NCBI GenBank assembly: GCA_944320195.1 | Contig: CALUGP010000003.1 | Coordinates: 62,001-126,000, forward strand | DNA: 64,000 nucleotides | Reading direction: 5' to 3' | DNA from: an uncultured Prevotella sp. | Lineage (GTDB): Bacteria; Bacteroidota; Bacteroidia; Bacteroidales; Bacteroidaceae | Part shown: piece by piece, positions 25,960-34,261 of the stretch | How positions within the stretch are numbered: position 1 is the stretch's first letter | Layout of the letters: each line of letters opens with the position of its first letter | Notes under the pieces: generated by a model | The model's database searches: none | What the model saw: the letters and a program-made list of their open reading frames with translations, nothing else | What the model was told of the DNA's origin: nothing | Position numbers and translations under genes: made by a program

Positions 25960-25996
25960 CGCCGCGCCGCCGCGCCATGCAAGCGGCGGCGCGGCG
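25960..25996 (+). terminator. GC-rich terminator-like hairpin
   Basis: A perfect 14-bp stem (CGCCGCGCCGCCGC and complement, 25960-25973 with 25983-25996) is followed by TTTT. No plus-strand gene precedes it, so its role is unclear. Confidence 0.5.
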
Positions 25997-26003
25997 TTTT
26001 GCA

Positions 26004-26122
26004 AAAGACGGCAAACCGCGTTGCGAAAGACGGCCTTTCGCACGCTGAAAGACGGCAAATCGGGCTGCGATTTGCCGTCTTTTGCAACGCCTTCTGTAAC
26101 CGCCTGAAAACCAACGGGTTGC
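26004..26122. repeat. 22-bp-period repeat array 6 with palindromic tail
   Basis: Units start at 26004, 26026, 26048 and 26070. This is the one array where the unit next to the tail is the opposite kind. The tail GTAAC...GTTGC is at 26096-26122. Confidence 0.85.
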
Positions 26123-26306
26123 AAAACGGCTTCGCGGCGGCTCCGCTTCGCCTGGCTGGAGGCGTGCGCACGTTGCCCGGCCGGGCCTCGGCGCACGTGG
26201 CGGACAAGGCTTGCGGCCTGCGCGCCGATGCTTGGACGTAGGTCAATATTTTGGCGGCAAGCCGGAAAAATATCACTCAAAATTGCAGTAAAAGAAAAAA
26301 TTTGAT

Positions 26307-26314
26307 TACTTTTG
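26307..26314 (+). promoter_or_regulatory. -7 promoter element of the murG-ftsZ operon
   Basis: TACTTTTG lies 24 nt before the murG ATG at 26339. Confidence 0.6.
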
Positions 26315-26338
26315 CCGAATAATAAGGTACGAGGTTTT

Positions 26339-27466
26339 ATGGACCAGAAACTAAGGATAATAATAAGCGGAGGCGGCACCGGCGGACACATATTCCCCGC
26401 CGTGTCGATAGCCAACGCGATACGCGCCAAGCATCCCGACGCCGACATACTTTTTGTCGGAGCCCTGGGGCGCATGGAGATGCAGCGCGTGCCGGCCGCG
26501 GGCTACAAGATTGTGGGCCTGCCCATATGCGGATTCGACCGCAAGAACATGTTGAGGAATTTCGCCGTGCTGCTCAAGATATGGAAGAGCCAGCGCATGG
26601 CGAGGAAGATAATACGCGAGTTCCGCCCGATGGCCGCCGTCGGCGTTGGCGGATATGCCAGCGGACCGACACTGAACGAGTGCGCCAGGCACGGAGTGCC
26701 CTGCCTGATACAGGAGCAGAACTCGTATGCCGGGGTGACAAACAAGATTCTGGCGAAGAAGGTGGACTGCATCTGCGTGGCCTACGACGGCATGGAACGC
26801 TTCTTCCCCGCCGACAAGATTGTGAAGACGGGCAACCCCGTGCGCCAGTCGCTGCTCGACACCAAGCTGACACGGGCCGAAGCCCTGCGCTCGTTCGGCC
26901 TGGACGAGACGAAGAAGACCGTCCTGATCGTTGGCGGCAGCCTCGGAGCAAGGACGGTGAACGAGAGCGTCATGCAGCACCTTGACGAGATAAAGGCCTC
27001 TGGCGTGCAGTTCATCTGGCAGACGGGCAAGTATTACAAGGCTTCGATAGACGAGCGCCTGGCCGGCCGCGCCGACCTGCCCATGCTCAAGGTGACCGAC
27101 TTCATAGCCGACATGGGCGCGGCGTACAAGGCCGCCGACATAGTGATAAGCCGTGCCGGAGCCAGCAGCATATCAGAGTTCTGCCTCATAGGCAAGCCCG
27201 TCATCCTCGTTCCCTCGCCCAACGTGGCCGAAGACCACCAGACGAAGAATGCTATGGCGCTGGTTGACAAGGACGCCGCCTTGTACGTGAAGGACGCCGA
27301 CGCGCCGGCCAAGGTCATAAGCCTGGCACTGGAGACGGTGAAAGACGACGCCCGGCTGGCCTCGCTCTCGGCCAACATCAGCAAGCTGGGACTGCCCGAC
27401 TCGGCCGACGTGATAGCCGACAAGGTGGTGGAACTGGCAATGAAAGGTGAGACGTTGAAAAGGTGA
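26339..27466 (+). CDS. murG: UDP-GlcNAc:undecaprenyl-PP-MurNAc-pentapeptide GlcNAc transferase
   Basis: This 375-residue GT28 enzyme adds GlcNAc to lipid I to make lipid II at the inner membrane face. The first glycine loop GGGTGGH is at residues 11-17; the second, GGSLGARTVNE, is near residue 200, and the donor site SRAGASSISEFCLIGKP is near 275. The family length is standard. It is the first gene of a murG-murC-ftsQ-ftsA-ftsZ run; murC begins 59 bp later. The usual upstream dcw genes (mraY, murD, ftsW) are not here. Confidence 0.96.
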   Translation: MDQKLRIIISGGGTGGHIFPAVSIANAIRAKHPDADILFVGALGRMEMQRVPAAGYKIVGLPICGFDRKNMLRNFAVLLKIWKSQRMARKIIREFRPMAAVGVGGYASGPTLNECARHGVPCLIQEQNSYAGVTNKILAKKVDCICVAYDGMERFFPADKIVKTGNPVRQSLLDTKLTRAEALRSFGLDETKKTVLIVGGSLGARTVNESVMQHLDEIKASGVQFIWQTGKYYKASIDERLAGRADLPMLKVTDFIADMGAAYKAADIVISRAGASSISEFCLIGKPVILVPSPNVAEDHQTKNAMALVDKDAALYVKDADAPAKVISLALETVKDDARLASLSANISKLGLPDSADVIADKVVELAMKGETLKR

Positions 27467-27525
27467 GAAGGTGAGATTGGTTGCAAGGATGCAAGGCATT
27501 TGCCTTTAACTTCTAAAAAACTACA

Positions 27526-28908
27526 ATGGAACTGAACGACATCAAAGCAGTATATTTCATAGGCGCGGGCGGAATAGGCATGAGCGCCATAGCCCGCTAC
27601 TTCCTTCACAGGGGAGTGGTTGTGGCCGGATACGACAAGACTCCTTCCGAGCTGACCGCCAGGCTTGAGCGCGAAGGCATGCTGATACACTATGACGAGA
27701 ACGTTGACGAGATTCCGCATGCCTGCCGCAACCGCGAGACAACGCTCGTGGTGTACACCCCGGCGATACCCGAGAGTCACAAGGAGCTGGCCCGTTTCCG
27801 CGCCGAAGGCTTCGACGTGGAGAAACGCGCGCAGGTGCTGGGCATGCTGACGCGCACCCACAAGGGCCTATGCGTGGCCGGCACGCACGGCAAGACAACC
27901 ACCTCGGCCATGTGCGCCCACATAATGCACCAGAGCCACGTTGACTGCAACGCCTTCCTAGGCGGCATAACGAAGAACTACGCGTCAAACTACATCCTCA
28001 GCAAGGAGAGCGACTACGTGGTGATCGAGGCCGACGAGTTCGACCGCTCGTTCCATTGGCTGCGCCCGTGGATGAGCGTCATCACATCCACCGACCCCGA
28101 CCATCTCGACATCTACGGCACCAAGGAGGCCTATCTGGAAAGCTTCGCCCGTTACACGGAGCTGATACAGCCCGGCGGCGCGCTCATAATCCACAAGGAC
28201 TTGGAGATGACCAGCCGCGTGCAGGAAGGTGTGCGCGTGTACGACTACTCGCGCGACGAAGGCGACTTCCACGCCGAGAACATCGTGATAGACAACGGGG
28301 AGATTACATTCGACCTGGTTTCGCCCGTGGAAAACGTGAGCGGCATACACCTCGGCCAGCCCGTACCTATTAATATTGAGAACGGCATAGCCGCCATGGC
28401 TCTGGCCCAGCTGGCCGGCTGCACGGCTGAGGAACTCAGGTATGGCATGAGGACTTACAAGGGCGTTGACCGCCGCTTCGACTTCAAGATAAAGACAGAC
28501 CGGATAGTGTTCCTCAGCGATTACGCCCATCATCCCAAGGAAATACGCCAAAGCGTGATGAGCATACGCGAGCTTTACAGCAACAGGCGCATTACCGCAA
28601 TATTCCAACCTCACCTTTACAGCCGCACACGCGACTTCTACAAGGACTTCGCCGAGAGCCTGAGCCTGCTCGACGAGGTGGTGCTCTGCGATATTTATCC
28701 GGCGCGCGAGGAGCCGATTCCCGGCGTGACTTCAAAGCTGATATACGACAATCTGGCGCCCGGTGTCAAGAAAACCATGGTGCACAAGGAGGACGTTCCT
28801 GCCTTCGTGAGGGACAACGACTTCGAGGTGCTGGTGGTATTGGGAGCCGGCGATCTTGACAATTACGTCCCGCAGATAGAGAAGATACTGTTGGAAAAGT
28901 ATAAATAA
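27526..28908 (+). CDS. murC: UDP-N-acetylmuramate--L-alanine ligase
   Basis: This 460-residue Mur ligase adds L-alanine to UDP-MurNAc in the cytoplasm. It shows the N-terminal FIGAGGIGMSAIA nucleotide fold, the ATP loop GTHGKTTT (119-126) and the DEFDRSF and DYAHHPKEI motifs of Mur ligases. It is second in the division cluster, followed after 11 bp by ftsQ. Confidence 0.96.
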   Translation: MELNDIKAVYFIGAGGIGMSAIARYFLHRGVVVAGYDKTPSELTARLEREGMLIHYDENVDEIPHACRNRETTLVVYTPAIPESHKELARFRAEGFDVEKRAQVLGMLTRTHKGLCVAGTHGKTTTSAMCAHIMHQSHVDCNAFLGGITKNYASNYILSKESDYVVIEADEFDRSFHWLRPWMSVITSTDPDHLDIYGTKEAYLESFARYTELIQPGGALIIHKDLEMTSRVQEGVRVYDYSRDEGDFHAENIVIDNGEITFDLVSPVENVSGIHLGQPVPINIENGIAAMALAQLAGCTAEELRYGMRTYKGVDRRFDFKIKTDRIVFLSDYAHHPKEIRQSVMSIRELYSNRRITAIFQPHLYSRTRDFYKDFAESLSLLDEVVLCDIYPAREEPIPGVTSKLIYDNLAPGVKKTMVHKEDVPAFVRDNDFEVLVVLGAGDLDNYVPQIEKILLEKYK

Positions 28909-28919
28909 GGTGTAAGCAG

Positions 28920-29708
28920 ATGAGGCCAAGGCTGAAAAAGATTTTGTCCGTTACGCTGTGCGTGGTGCTGGCTGTCTACGTGTTGCTGGCCATGACTTCC
29001 TTCAACAACCCGAAGGAAGCCTACCCGGTATGCACCAAAGTGGAGATAAGCATCGAGGACGAGAGCACCAACGGATTCCTGAGTGCGGCCGAGATAAAGC
29101 GCATCTTGGAGCGCAGTAGGCTGTATCCGTTCAAGAAACGCATGAAGGATGTCAATCCCCGCGACATCGAAGACAAGCTGAAAGACAGCCCGTTCGTGAA
29201 GACCGCGCAGTGCTACAAGACCAAAGACGGCTGCGTCAACATAAGCATTACGCAGAGTCTGCCCATCGTCCGCGTGAAGAACGCAATGGGGGAAGACTAT
29301 TATCTGGACGACCATGGCGGCATAATGCCCAACTCCAATTACACGTCAGACTTGATAATAGCCACCGGCCACATAACGAAATGGTATTCGCGGAGGTATC
29401 TTGCCAACCTTGCAATCGAGATAATGAAGGATGAGTTCTGGCGTAACCAGATAGTGCAGATAAACATCCTGCCCGACTTGGGCGTGGAGCTGGTGCCAAG
29501 GGTGGGTGACCACATCGTCTATCTTGGCCCTCTTCCTCAGACGAAATACATCAACAAACGCAAGGCTTTGATTGCCGGCTTCGTGGAAACGAAGCTCGAC
29601 AGGCTCAAGAAATTCTACAAGTACGGCCTTGGCAAGGTGGGTTGGAACAAGTATTCGTACATCGACCTTGAGTTCGACAACCAGATAATATGCAAAAAGA
29701 AGAATTAG
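28920..29708 (+). CDS. ftsQ: Cell division protein FtsQ
   Basis: This 262-residue single-pass membrane protein has an N-terminal segment (residues about 9-26, LSVTLCVVLAVYVLLAM). The POTRA-like part follows (VNPRDIEDKLKDSPFVKTA). Sequence identity to proteobacterial FtsQ is low, as usual in Bacteroidetes, so the call rests on topology and on its place between murC and ftsA. Confidence 0.88.
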   Translation: MRPRLKKILSVTLCVVLAVYVLLAMTSFNNPKEAYPVCTKVEISIEDESTNGFLSAAEIKRILERSRLYPFKKRMKDVNPRDIEDKLKDSPFVKTAQCYKTKDGCVNISITQSLPIVRVKNAMGEDYYLDDHGGIMPNSNYTSDLIIATGHITKWYSRRYLANLAIEIMKDEFWRNQIVQINILPDLGVELVPRVGDHIVYLGPLPQTKYINKRKALIAGFVETKLDRLKKFYKYGLGKVGWNKYSYIDLEFDNQIICKKKN

Positions 29709-29736
29709 AATAAAGGAAAACAAAATAAACAAGCGT

Positions 29737-31176
29737 ATGGCAGCAAAGGATTTTATCGTAGCAATAGAGCTTGGATCATCCAAGGTGACAGGCATTGCGG
29801 GAAAGAAGAACCTCGACGGAAGCATATCCGTGCTTGCCGTGGTAAAGGAGGATTCGTCCTCTTTTATCCGCAAAGGAATAGTTTACAACATCAACCAGAC
29901 GGTGCAGTGCATATCCAATGTGGTGAAAAAGCTGTCGTCTGCGTTGAAGTCTGAGATAACACAAGTGTATGTTGGAGTCGGCGGCCAGTCAATCCGCAGC
30001 GTAAAGAATGTCATCGTAAAGGACCTTCCGGCAGACACAATAGTGTCGCAGGAGATGGTCAACGAGCTGATGGACACCAACCGGAACATGACTTACCAGG
30101 ACCAGGAAATCCTCGATGCGGCCACTCAGGAATATAAGGTTGACAACCAGTTGCAGATAGATCCGGTCGGAATACAGTGCAGCAAGCTTGAAGGCAATTT
30201 CCTGAACATATTGTGGCGCAAGGCCTTTTACCGTAACCTGAACAAGTGTTTTGAGTCGGCCGACGTGGCCATAGCCGAGATGTACCTTGCTCCTTTGGCG
30301 TTGGCCGACAGTGTTCTTACCGATGCCGAGAGGCGTTCGGGCTGCGTGTTGGTTGACCTTGGGGCTGATACAACCACCGTGTCGGTGTACTATAAGAACA
30401 TCTTGCGCCATTTGTCGGTGATACCTTTGGGCGGAAACAACATAACAAAGGATATAGCTTCGTTGCAGATGGACGAAAGTACGGCCGAGAATATGAAGCT
30501 GAAATATGGCTGCGCGTACACCGACAATAATGACATTGACAACTCGCTGATGCTTCCCATCGACTCTGAGCGCAGCGTGGAGAGCCGCAAGTTCATCGAG
30601 ATTGTGGAAGGAAGGCTGCAGGAGATAATAGAAAATGTGTGGTATCAGGTGCCGTCAGAGTATGCCGACCGATTGCTGGGAGGCATCATCCTGACCGGAG
30701 GGGGAGCCAACATGAAGGACATCGACAAGGCGTTCCGCAACCATACGCACATAGAAAAAATACGTGTCGCGAAGTTTGTTTCGCAGACCATCACTTCAAA
30801 CAACCAGGACATCAACGCGCACAATTGCATGATGAACACGGTTCTTGGCATCTTGGCCAAGGGCGACATGAACTGTGCCGGCGAGGAAACGCCCGAACAT
30901 GGCGACCTGTTCGGCCCTGACAAGCCTGCCAAACCTGCCGCCAAGCCTGTCGACCCGCATCAGAATCCGCGTAGCGCGAGCGAGGTTGGCCCAGGCGTAG
31001 TGCTTACCGAGGCTGAAAAGAACAAGGCCGAGGAACAGCGCCGCAAGGCCGCCGAGGAAGCCGCCAAGCGCGAAGCCGAGGAAGCCGCGCGCCGCGAGGA
31101 GGAAGAGAAGAAGGGCATGAAGAAGCGCTTTGAGAAGGTAAAGTCGTTCCTGAAGGGGCTTGTGGCCGAGGAATGA
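29737..31176 (+). CDS. ftsA: Cell division protein FtsA with a long charged C-terminal tail
   Basis: This 479-residue actin-like ATPase tethers FtsZ to the membrane. It has the phosphate 1 motif VAIELGSSKVTGIAGKK, VLVDLGADTTTVSVYY (phosphate 2), and GGIILTGGGANMKDID (adenosine motif). After about residue 395 comes a Pro/Ala spacer and then a region rich in Glu, Lys, Arg and Ala, ending in a basic amphipathic helix (MKKRFEKVKSFLKGLVAEE) that should bind the membrane. The tail is longer than in E. coli FtsA. It is followed by ftsZ 69 bp later. Confidence 0.95.
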   Translation: MAAKDFIVAIELGSSKVTGIAGKKNLDGSISVLAVVKEDSSSFIRKGIVYNINQTVQCISNVVKKLSSALKSEITQVYVGVGGQSIRSVKNVIVKDLPADTIVSQEMVNELMDTNRNMTYQDQEILDAATQEYKVDNQLQIDPVGIQCSKLEGNFLNILWRKAFYRNLNKCFESADVAIAEMYLAPLALADSVLTDAERRSGCVLVDLGADTTTVSVYYKNILRHLSVIPLGGNNITKDIASLQMDESTAENMKLKYGCAYTDNNDIDNSLMLPIDSERSVESRKFIEIVEGRLQEIIENVWYQVPSEYADRLLGGIILTGGGANMKDIDKAFRNHTHIEKIRVAKFVSQTITSNNQDINAHNCMMNTVLGILAKGDMNCAGEETPEHGDLFGPDKPAKPAAKPVDPHQNPRSASEVGPGVVLTEAEKNKAEEQRRKAAEEAAKREAEEAARREEEEKKGMKKRFEKVKSFLKGLVAEE

Positions 31177-31245
31177 CGCGGCTCAAGGCGTGCCAGGCGT
31201 TTGCGGCAACATGAAGTTTCACCATGATTAAACGAATATTGAGAT

Positions 31246-32568
31246 ATGACTGAAAGACGTAGTATCGTCGATTACGGCGAACCGGAGAAAGAGAAAAGCA
31301 TAATAAAGGTCATCGGCGTGGGAGGCGGTGGAGGCAATGCCGTCAACCACATGTATCGCGAGGGCATTCACGACGTGTCGTTCGTGCTTTGCAACACTGA
31401 CAACCAGGCGCTCAACGACTCGCCTGTGCCGGTGCACTTGCAGCTTGGCAAGGAGGGCCTTGGCGCGGGCAACAAGCCCGAAAAGGCGCGCGAGGCGGCC
31501 GAGGAGAGCATCGAGGACGTGAAGAAGATGCTCAGCGACGGCACGAAGATGGCGTTCATCACGGCCGGAATGGGCGGCGGCACCGGCACGGGAGCCGCCC
31601 CGGTGATAGCCCGTGTGTCAAAAGAACTCGGCATACTCACCGTCGGCATCGTGACGATACCGTTCCGTTTCGAGGGCGAGAAGAAGATAGACCAGGCTCT
31701 CGACGGCGTTGAGGAGATGTCGAAACACGTCGACGCGCTGCTTGTCATCAACAACGAGCGCCTGCGCGAGATATATCCCGAGCTGTCAATCCTCGACGCC
31801 TTCGGCAAGGCCGACGACACCCTGAGCGTGGCCGCGAAGAGCATTGCCGAGATAATAACCGTGCACGGACTCATCAACCTCGACTTCAACGACGTGAAGA
31901 CCGTGCTTAAGGATGGCGGAGTGGCCATCATGAGCACCGGCTACGGCGAGGGTGAAGGACGCGTTAAGAAGGCCATCGACGACGCGCTTAACTCGCCTTT
32001 GCTTAACGACAACGACATTTTCAACTCAAAGAAGATACTTCTGAGCATATCTTTCAGCGGCGAGAAGGGCAGCAGCAAGGGCAGCCTGATGATGGAGGAG
32101 ATGAACGACGTGAACGACTTTATGGCCAAGTTTGACACCAAGTTCGAGATTAAATGGGGGCTTGCCACCGACCCCGAGCTTGGCGACAAGATAAAGGTGA
32201 CCATCCTGGCCACGGGCTTCGGCATAGAGGACGTTGACGGAATGAGCAGCCACGTGAAGAAGCATACGCAGGAAGAGAACGAGCGCCGCGCCGAGGAAGA
32301 GGAGAAGGCGGCCGAGCGCCGGGCGCGCCGCGAGCGCATCTACGGCGGCGACGGCAAGACGTCGAAGTACAAGCGCCGTCCCCACATATACATTTTCCGC
32401 CAAGAAGACCTCGACAACGACGACGTGATTTCTTCCATCGAGTCGACGCCTACATACAAGCGCACGCGCCAGGAACTTGAGGAGATAAAGAACCAGGCCA
32501 TGGGACAGGTGAAGAAACCTGAGGCTGAAGAAGACAGCAAGGTGCAAGGCATAATCAGGTTCGCTTGA
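31246..32568 (+). CDS. ftsZ: Cell division protein FtsZ
   Basis: This 440-residue tubulin-like GTPase forms the Z ring. The GTP signature GGGTGTGAAP is at residues 110-119; the T7 loop NLDFNDVKTVL is near 205. After the globular core (to about 320) a charged linker rich in Glu, Arg and Ala leads to a C-terminal peptide ending VQGIIRFA, which would bind FtsA. It is the last gene of the murG-ftsZ run. A word hairpin (H4) follows at once. Confidence 0.97.
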   Translation: MTERRSIVDYGEPEKEKSIIKVIGVGGGGGNAVNHMYREGIHDVSFVLCNTDNQALNDSPVPVHLQLGKEGLGAGNKPEKAREAAEESIEDVKKMLSDGTKMAFITAGMGGGTGTGAAPVIARVSKELGILTVGIVTIPFRFEGEKKIDQALDGVEEMSKHVDALLVINNERLREIYPELSILDAFGKADDTLSVAAKSIAEIITVHGLINLDFNDVKTVLKDGGVAIMSTGYGEGEGRVKKAIDDALNSPLLNDNDIFNSKKILLSISFSGEKGSSKGSLMMEEMNDVNDFMAKFDTKFEIKWGLATDPELGDKIKVTILATGFGIEDVDGMSSHVKKHTQEENERRAEEEEKAAERRARRERIYGGDGKTSKYKRRPHIYIFRQEDLDNDDVISSIESTPTYKRTRQELEEIKNQAMGQVKKPEAEEDSKVQGIIRFA

Positions 32569-32703
32569 AAATTAAGAATGAAGAGTTAAGAATTAAGAAA
32601 AACGCCGTCTTTTATTAGGCTGCGTCCACTTTGTTCTTTACTCTTTGTTTATTAATCTTACAGGCACGTTTTCTTAATTCTTAATTTTTAATTCTTAATT
32701 ATC
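32568..32703. repeat. Long word hairpin H4 (7-bp words)
   Basis: The left arm (32568-32604) is four 7-bp words of AATTAAG type, the third AGTTAAG. The right arm (32668-32703) is an imperfect complement. It starts at the ftsZ stop codon and ends at the yqeY ATG, so it covers the whole spacer. Confidence 0.8.
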
Positions 32704-33150
32704 ATGTTATTTGAACAAGTCAGCAACGACATCAAGGAGGCCATGAAGGCCCGCGACAAGGTGCGTCTCGAGACCTTGCGCAACATAAAGAAAGTGTTTC
32801 TCGAGGCAAAGACGGCTCCCGGAGCCAACGACACTCTGGAGGATGCCGACGCCCTGAAGCTGCTTTCCAAGCTGGCGAAGCAGGGCAAGGAGTCGGCCGT
32901 CACGTTCACGGCGCAGGGCCGGCAAGACCTTGCCGACGCGGAGCTGGCCCAGGTGGCGGTGATAGAAGAGTATCTGCCCAAGCCCCTCACAGAGGCCGAG
33001 ATAGAGGCGGCGGTGAAGGATATAATAGCCCAGACCGGCGCAACCGGCATGAAAGACATGGGCCGCGTCATGGGAACGGCCACCAAGCAGATGGCCGGCC
33101 GCGCCGACGGCGGCGTCATCTCGGGCATAGTGAAGCGCCTGCTGGCGTGA
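32704..33150 (+). CDS. GatB/YqeY domain protein
   Basis: This is a 148-residue soluble, mostly helical protein of the YqeY family, similar to the tail domain of GatB that touches tRNA. NDIKEAMKARDKVRLETLRNIKK and LPKPLTEAEIEAAVKDII are typical, as is MGRVMGTATKQMAGRADGGVIS at the end. The role is unproven, probably related to tRNA or amidotransferase function. It may be reached by ftsZ read-through; a clear terminator follows it. Confidence 0.9.
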   Translation: MLFEQVSNDIKEAMKARDKVRLETLRNIKKVFLEAKTAPGANDTLEDADALKLLSKLAKQGKESAVTFTAQGRQDLADAELAQVAVIEEYLPKPLTEAEIEAAVKDIIAQTGATGMKDMGRVMGTATKQMAGRADGGVISGIVKRLLA

Positions 33151-33155
33151 CATGC

Positions 33156-33199
33156 AATGCCGCGAAACGTGATTTTGAAATCCGTTTCGCGGCATTTTT
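33156..33199 (+). terminator. Intrinsic terminator behind yqeY
   Basis: A perfect 14-bp stem (AATGCCGCGAAACG with CGTTTCGCGGCATT, 33156-33169 and 33183-33196) is followed by a run of T. Confidence 0.85.
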
Positions 33200-33315
33200 C
33201 ATGCTTTCTGCCTTTGCCCAAATTGGTCATTGGAACGTTAATCATACGTGAGTTCGGCATAAGGAATCATCTTTACTAATTATATAATTTCTTACCGCAT
33301 TGCTTTTCTGCCGCT

Positions 33316-33365
33316 CGGTGGCAAGCCGTCATTCCGTTTTTCTGCGGAATGACGGCTTGCCACCG
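33316..33365. repeat. Perfect 21-bp stem hairpin
   Basis: CGGTGGCAAGCCGTCATTCCG at 33316-33336 pairs with its exact complement at 33345-33365 around an eight-base loop. It may be a spare terminator or a single palindromic repeat; the CATTCCG core resembles the inner palindrome of the MITE-like elements. Confidence 0.75.
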
Positions 33366-33414
33366 ACTTGCAAAAAACTGATAAGTGTGACATTCCTGTC
33401 AGCTTTTTGCAAGT
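33366..33414. repeat. 16-bp stem hairpin adjoining the previous one
   Basis: ACTTGCAAAAAACTGA (33366-33381) pairs with 33399-33414 with one mismatch that would be a G-U pair in RNA. Confidence 0.65.
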
Positions 33415-33652
33415 CAGAGGCATGGCTGAAAGCAAATTGACAAGATTGCCTTTAACCTGGAAAGATAAATCTTTATGCCGGAACTCACGTTCATTTACAC
33501 TTGATTGTCAGCCCTTCATCCCTCTTCCGCGTTGCAGCCGCTATCTTGTTTTCCGTTGTTTCTCGATGTTGCCCACACCACGTCTCAGGCAAAAGCGGAA
33601 AACAATCCGCCCTCTTCGGCGGCGACAGGTGTACGGTGAAAGCCGGTTCGTC

Positions 33653-33760
33653 TAACTGCCTGATAATCAGTGGGGTTGCAAAAGGCCGTCTTTTAGCTTG
33701 CGAAAGACGGCCTTTTGGCGTGCGTTTTGCGGCCTTTTGCAGTGTGAAAGGCCATGAGTC
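33653..33760. repeat. 22-bp-period repeat array 7 with palindromic tail
   Basis: The tail around CTGATAATCAG lies on the left (33653-33680). Units start at 33681, 33703, 33725 and 33747 (R, F, then degenerate). The end away from the tail touches MITE-like element M2. Confidence 0.85.
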
Positions 33761-33761
33761 G

Positions 33762-34062
33762 GGTTCATCCGCAGTTCAGGTGTATGCGATAACAGCATTG
33801 CCTATTGCTTTTGCCATAGCATTTCATGTGTACATCCTGCCACAAGCCAGGCGGTCGGTAACTGTCATGCCGCACTCCGATGCGGCATCCAGTGTATGCA
33901 GCCTGTTTCGTTTGGCGTATCGGGTGTTTTCTGGATGCCGCATCGGAGTGCGGCATGACAGTTACCGACTGCCTGGATTAAAGTAGGAGGCGTACATAAA
34001 ATGCTATCACAAAGACAAAAGAAGGTACAGTAATACTATACACCTAAAATGCGGATGAACCC
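33762..34062. mobile_element. MITE-like element M2, diverged form with inner palindrome
   Basis: Ends are GGTTCATCCGC and GCGGATGAACC. Inside is a long palindrome reading CGGTAACTGTCATGCCGC...CTCCGATGCGGCATCCAG and its complement. The parts between differ from M3 and M4. After its right end, CTTTTGCAAAGCGGAAGGCC resumes 22-bp repeat-like sequence. Confidence 0.7.
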
Positions 34063-34196
34063 CTTTTGCAAAGCGGAAGGCCGCGGCCTGCGTTCCACTC
34101 GGTTGCGGGCCGGATATTGGGCGATGCCCTTCAGTTGTGTCCGTTTTTGCAGGAAAAGTGTCCGGCTTAACGTTTTTACACAAAAAACAGAGGCAA

Positions 34197-34221
34197 AAAC
34201 TATTTTAATAAGAATAGTTTT
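34197..34221. promoter_or_regulatory. Inverted repeat overlapping the PCMD-operon promoter (candidate operator)
   Basis: AAAACTATT (34197-34205) and AATAGTTTT (34213-34221) are exact complements spaced by seven bases. They end two bases before the -7 element TATCTTTG (34224-34231), so a bound dimer would cover the promoter. Confidence 0.45.
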
Positions 34222-34223
34222 CA

Positions 34224-34231
34224 TATCTTTG
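34224..34231 (+). promoter_or_regulatory. -7 promoter element of the PCMD-barrel-phosphoethanolamine transferase run
   Basis: TATCTTTG lies 30 nt before the ATG at 34262. Confidence 0.6.
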
Positions 34232-34261
34232 CACGTGTATTTTACCACTAATGTAACCGCG

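Larger units (their letters stand above)
25626..26338. other. Intergenic region between divergent korA and murG
   Basis: No gene is seen in these 713 bp. Contents: AT-rich DNA next to korA, a strong GC hairpin (25960-25996), a 22-bp array with tail (26004-26122), GC-rich DNA without a clear feature (26130-26260) and the murG promoter (26307-26314). Several short open frames look like shadows of the repeats. Confidence 0.7.
33200..34261. other. Largest gene-free stretch, about 1.1 kb, repeat-rich
   Basis: From left to right: AT-rich DNA; a perfect 21-bp stem hairpin (33316-33365); a second hairpin (33366-33414); about 220 bp without a recognised feature (33420-33640); a 22-bp array (33655-33760); a diverged MITE-like element (33762-34062); and the PCMD gene promoter (34224-34231). 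No convincing frame is found; open frames here lack codon character and cross the repeats. Confidence 0.65.

Noticed and set aside
33580-33660. Possible riboswitch (GGTGTACGGTGAAAGCCGG resembles a cobalamin-box fragment)
   Set aside because: No complete set of conserved boxes is seen, and the next gene is 600 bp away behind other repeats.
33762-34062. Insertion sequence with transposase
   Set aside because: The element is about 300 bp and non-coding; only a MITE-like description is supported.
34049-34261. 71-residue N-terminal extension of the PCMD gene
   Set aside because: It contains the end of element M2 and the promoter, and the signal peptide begins at 34262.
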